DNA of 7,789 bases from the NCBI GenBank assembly GCA_900555525.1, contig USLP01000055.1:1-7789 (forward strand), written 5' to 3'. The position numbers and the translations under genes are program-made. The notes below the pieces were generated by a model. That model was not told where the DNA came from and searched no databases. It was given only the letters and a program-made list of their open reading frames with translations. Source of the stretch: an uncultured Eubacteriales bacterium (GTDB lineage: Bacteria > Bacillota > Clostridia > UMGS1840). The first letter of the stretch is position 1; the number at the start of each line of letters is the position of its first letter. Below, one piece after another: positions 5,553 through 7,789 of this stretch.

Positions 5553-6432
5553 TTACTATTTCAAAGAGGCGTTTTCCAATCTGTTCACAAACAGAACCGT
5601 TACGCTTACAACAATTATAACGGTTACGGTTTCGCTTTTTATAATAGGAATTTTTGAAATTATATCGCTTAATACAATGTATGTTTCCGAGCAGATAGGA
5701 AACGGCTTTGAATTTCAGATATACATAAAAAATTCAGTTCCCGAAACAGACCTCGGTGCTGTTGCGGAAGAAATAAAAAGCGTTGAACACGTCAGAGACG
5801 CAGTATTAAAAACAAAGAGCGAAACACTTACGGATATAAAAAACGAGCTCGGAGAATCGTCTGCTCTTGCAGGTCTTAACGAGCAGGACAACCCTTTCAG
5901 AAACTCGTTTTTGGTTACGCTTACCGATCTTTCATCGGCGCAGAGCGTTATAGATTCCATAAAGGCGATTCCGCAGGTTGATTCTGTGTCGGACAGCGTT
6001 GAAATTTCGCAGAAAATAGACGCATTTTCACGCAAAATAAGAATATACAGCATAGTTGCGTATATACTTTTGGCGCTTTTGTGTTTAAGCATAGTTTCAA
6101 ACATAATAAATGTCTCGATTTTTTCGAGAAGAAAGCACATAAACATAATGAAATATGTTGGCGCAACCGACCGCTTTGTAAGAATCCCGTTTATTTTGGA
6201 GGGACTTATTATAGGGCTTTTCGGCTCGCTTTTGGCGTGCGGTATTCTTATATACGCATATTTTGTGCTTTTCGGAAATTTCCATACGGCATTAAACGGA
6301 CTTATGAACAGTATAAGCTTTATGAATGTCGGAGAAGTAGCAAGAAGCCTGCTCGTTTCAAACAGCGTATTCGGGCTTTTGGTAGGCGGCTTGGGCGCAT
6401 CGTTTGCCGTTGGAAAATATCTTAAGGTTTAA
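5539..6432 (+). CDS. ftsX: cell division protein FtsX
   Basis: This 297-aa membrane partner of FtsE relays ATP-driven movement to an extracellular coiled-coil hydrolase activator or hydrolase. There are four membrane helices, at about 21-46, 170-195, 219-246 and 273-291. A large extracellular loop (about 47-169) lies between helices 1 and 2 and contains the family segment NPFRNSFLVTL (118-128). The conserved cytoplasmic stretch RRKHINIMKYVGATDRFVR (198-216) joins helices 2 and 3. I chose the ATG at 5539, which lies 11 bases after GGGGAGG and gives the usual family length and N terminus (MKNFSYYFKEAF). An ATG at 5530 would add three residues but sits only 2 bases from that site, and 5512 is also possible. 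It overlaps ftsE by 14 bases. Confidence 0.95.
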   Translation: MKNFSYYFKEAFSNLFTNRTVTLTTIITVTVSLFIIGIFEIISLNTMYVSEQIGNGFEFQIYIKNSVPETDLGAVAEEIKSVEHVRDAVLKTKSETLTDIKNELGESSALAGLNEQDNPFRNSFLVTLTDLSSAQSVIDSIKAIPQVDSVSDSVEISQKIDAFSRKIRIYSIVAYILLALLCLSIVSNIINVSIFSRRKHINIMKYVGATDRFVRIPFILEGLIIGLFGSLLACGILIYAYFVLFGNFHTALNGLMNSISFMNVGEVARSLLVSNSVFGLLVGGLGASFAVGKYLKV

Positions 6433-6445
6433 AGGAGTTATATAA

Positions 6446-6730
6446 ATGGAGGATAATGTTATAGTAGTTGACAATACGGAGGAATCGGGCAGACGGCATC
6501 ACCATCATCACCATCATCATCATCACAGTACCGAAAGCCGTACGAAAAAATCAGCTTCTGTGAAAAAAACATTTTCTCATATGTGGAGAAAATTCTGTAA
6601 AAAGGTGTTTAAAATAGAGGGCAAAAAAGAGATAAGCGTTATGATTGTGATTGTTTTTCTTATGGCGCTTGTCGTACCCGTGGTAATAGCGATTATAGAC
6701 GCAATAAACAGATTTTTTATGGGATATTAA
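6446..6730 (+). CDS. small membrane protein with natural His10 tract, function unknown
   Basis: I do not recognise this 94-aa protein. An acidic N terminus (1-14) is followed by RR and ten consecutive histidines (18-27). A basic, Ser/Lys/Arg-rich region (28-63, including SHMWRKFCKKVFK) leads to one strong membrane helix (about 64-85, MIVIVFLMALVVPVV) and a short tail ending RFFMGY. The positive charge before the helix predicts a cytoplasmic N terminus, which would place the histidines on the FtsE side of the membrane. AAAGGAG lies 8 bases before the ATG and overlaps the ftsX stop; the next gene starts 13 bases after this one ends. The position between ftsX and the M23 hydrolase suggests a role in that complex, possibly by binding zinc or another metal, or as an added division factor. 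This is inference. Confidence 0.85.
   Translation: MEDNVIVVDNTEESGRRHHHHHHHHHHSTESRTKKSASVKKTFSHMWRKFCKKVFKIEGKKEISVMIVIVFLMALVVPVVIAIIDAINRFFMGY
6497..6526 (+). repeat. trinucleotide CAY repeat coding His10
   Basis: Ten consecutive CAT/CAC codons form a short tandem repeat, including two copies of CATCACCAT in a row (6497-6514). Such tracts can gain or lose whole codons by replication slippage without breaking the frame. Confidence 0.9.
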
Positions 6731-6743
6731 CGGAGGTGCAAGA

Positions 6744-7789
6744 ATGGCAAAAAGAATTAATGCAGTCCTTATCTGCATAATAATGATTTTTTGTTCATAT
6801 ACTGCTTATGCCGACAAAAAGTCCGATTTGCAGTCAAAACAAAATCAAAATCAGAGCGATATAAATGCGCTTAAGGATAAAATCAACAAAGCGGAGCAAT
6901 CCAAAACTCCGTATCTGGAAAAGAAAAATCAGCTTGACGCACAGCTCATTGAAGCAAATGCAAAGCTTACTAAGCTTATCAATCAAGTGAACGCTTTGGA
7001 ATCCGACATAAAAGCCAAAGAAGCCGACATAGAATGGCTCAGCGGCGAGGAAGGCAAGGCAAAGGAAAAATTTGTTGAAAGAATGCAGGCGTTATATGAG
7101 GATAATTCGCTTTCGTATATAGAAATTTTGTTTGACAGCGGAAGTATTTCGGACTTTTTCTACAGACTCGGAATTATAAAACAGCTTGCGGAATACGATC
7201 AGGAGATTATCGGAAGTATCGTAAACCAAAAAGAGAAAACGGAAGAAATAAAGGAACAGCTTTCCGCCGATAAAGCGCAGGTTGAAACCGTTAAGGTGCA
7301 GGCGCAGACGGAAAAAGACAGAGTTGCCGCTTTGGAAGCGGAAAATCAGCAGGTTTTAAACGAAATCAATAATGACATAGCTTCCGCAAAAGCCGAGCAG
7401 GCTTTGAAAGAAAAAGAAAACGCAAGAATACAGAATGAAATCAAGAAAATTCTTGAAGAACAGGCGAAAGCCGCGCAAGCTAAAAATGCTCCGGCACAGT
7501 CATATTCCGCAAGCGGAATGGTTTGGCCGTGCCCCGGTCATAAGCAGCTTACGTCATATTTTGGCAGACGTTTTCACCCTGTGCTTAAAATATACAGAAC
7601 GCACAGCGGTATAGACATTGCCGCACCGAGCGGCGCAAATATAGTGGCGGCGGCGGCAGGCACGGTTACAACATCGCAGTATTCAAGCTCGTACGGTAAC
7701 TACATTATTATAAACCACGGCGGCGGTGTTATGACGCTTTATGCGCATATGAGTTCCAGAGGTGTCTCCGCAGGCGCGTCTGTTACGGC
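6744..7789 (+). CDS. secreted coiled-coil M23 peptidase (EnvC/PcsB-like murein hydrolase), cut off by the window end
   Basis: The first 348 residues are visible and the frame is open to the window edge; perhaps 60-100 residues are missing. A signal peptide (1-23, cut after SYTAYA) precedes a long coiled-coil region (about 25-245). Within it, YIEILFDSGSISDFFYRL (125-142) matches the PcsB-type coiled-coil domain known to dock with FtsX. A Lys/Ala/Pro/Ser linker (240-258) leads to the M23/LytM domain, beginning WPCPG. The zinc motif H287-x3-D291 (THSGIDIAAPSG) and the YAHMS histidine (H335) are present. The final HxH motif lies beyond the window, so activity cannot be confirmed. The enzyme would cut peptide cross-links in peptidoglycan. 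GGAGGTG lies 6 bases before the ATG. Its place after ftsEX supports control by FtsEX. Confidence 0.92.
   Translation, partial: MAKRINAVLICIIMIFCSYTAYADKKSDLQSKQNQNQSDINALKDKINKAEQSKTPYLEKKNQLDAQLIEANAKLTKLINQVNALESDIKAKEADIEWLSGEEGKAKEKFVERMQALYEDNSLSYIEILFDSGSISDFFYRLGIIKQLAEYDQEIIGSIVNQKEKTEEIKEQLSADKAQVETVKVQAQTEKDRVAALEAENQQVLNEINNDIASAKAEQALKEKENARIQNEIKKILEEQAKAAQAKNAPAQSYSASGMVWPCPGHKQLTSYFGRRFHPVLKIYRTHSGIDIAAPSGANIVAAAAGTVTTSQYSSSYGNYIIINHGGGVMTLYAHMSSRGVSAGASVT

Noticed and set aside
5715..6166. Minus-strand open frames of 143 and 72 codons within ftsX
   Set aside because: They lie antisense to a clear ftsX gene with full family features and no start signals of their own.
6497..6526. 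Poly-His tract as a cloning-vector tag
   Set aside because: It lies inside a gene with native upstream and downstream context, mixed CAT/CAC codons and no vector sequence such as a protease site or T7 elements.
1..7789. CRISPR array, insertion sequence or attachment site, including one at the tRNA-Ser 3' end
   Set aside because: I saw no regularly spaced repeats, transposase or integrase. The duplicate of the tRNA 3' end expected for an integrated element does not appear in the window.

Overview
The window looks like part of a low-GC Clostridia genome (Bacillota). The indicators are the AT-rich codon use, very strong AGGAGG-type ribosome binding sites, sigma-A-type promoters of the TTGACA/TATAAT class, a TrmK-type tRNA methyltransferase, a TcdE-like holin and an FtsEX operon led by a PucR-type regulator. 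I cannot name the species. No insertion sequence, integrase, CRISPR array or rRNA is visible.

Left part (1-1837). A minus-strand tRNA-Ser(UGA) has its own near-consensus promoter. Behind it, also on the minus strand, lies a seven-helix membrane protein with a C-terminal GHKL ATPase domain, built like an AgrC-type sensor kinase. Its usual phospho-acceptor motif appears altered, and no response regulator is visible. A 279-bp divergent intergenic region separates it from the next genes. That region holds a good kinase promoter overlapped by a perfect AT-rich palindrome, and a second, nested dyad in the middle.

Middle part (1838-2913). A two-gene lysis cassette is transcribed on the plus strand: a zinc N-acetylmuramoyl-L-alanine amidase with a small SLH-like C-terminal domain, then a TcdE-type holin. 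A clear rho-independent terminator closes it. No phage structural, packaging or integration genes surround it. Two translation signals are unusual. A strong ribosome binding site and ATG inside the amidase gene could give a separate 58-aa C-terminal protein. The holin apparently begins at ATT behind a near-perfect Shine-Dalgarno sequence.

Right part (2914-7789). trmK has its own TTGACA promoter. After a further promoter comes a tight five-gene operon: a PucR/CdaR-like regulator, ftsE, ftsX, a 94-aa membrane protein with ten consecutive histidines, and a secreted coiled-coil/M23 peptidase cut off by the window end. The last four fit the scheme in which the FtsEX ABC-type complex controls a periplasmic or extracellular coiled-coil murein hydrolase. 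The natural His10 membrane protein between transporter and hydrolase, and the ligand-responsive regulator at the front, are the less expected members.

Most worth following up are the His10 protein in the FtsEX-hydrolase operon, the stand-alone lysis cassette with its internal start and ATT start, and the divergent sensor whose DHp-like segment seems to lack the acceptor histidine.
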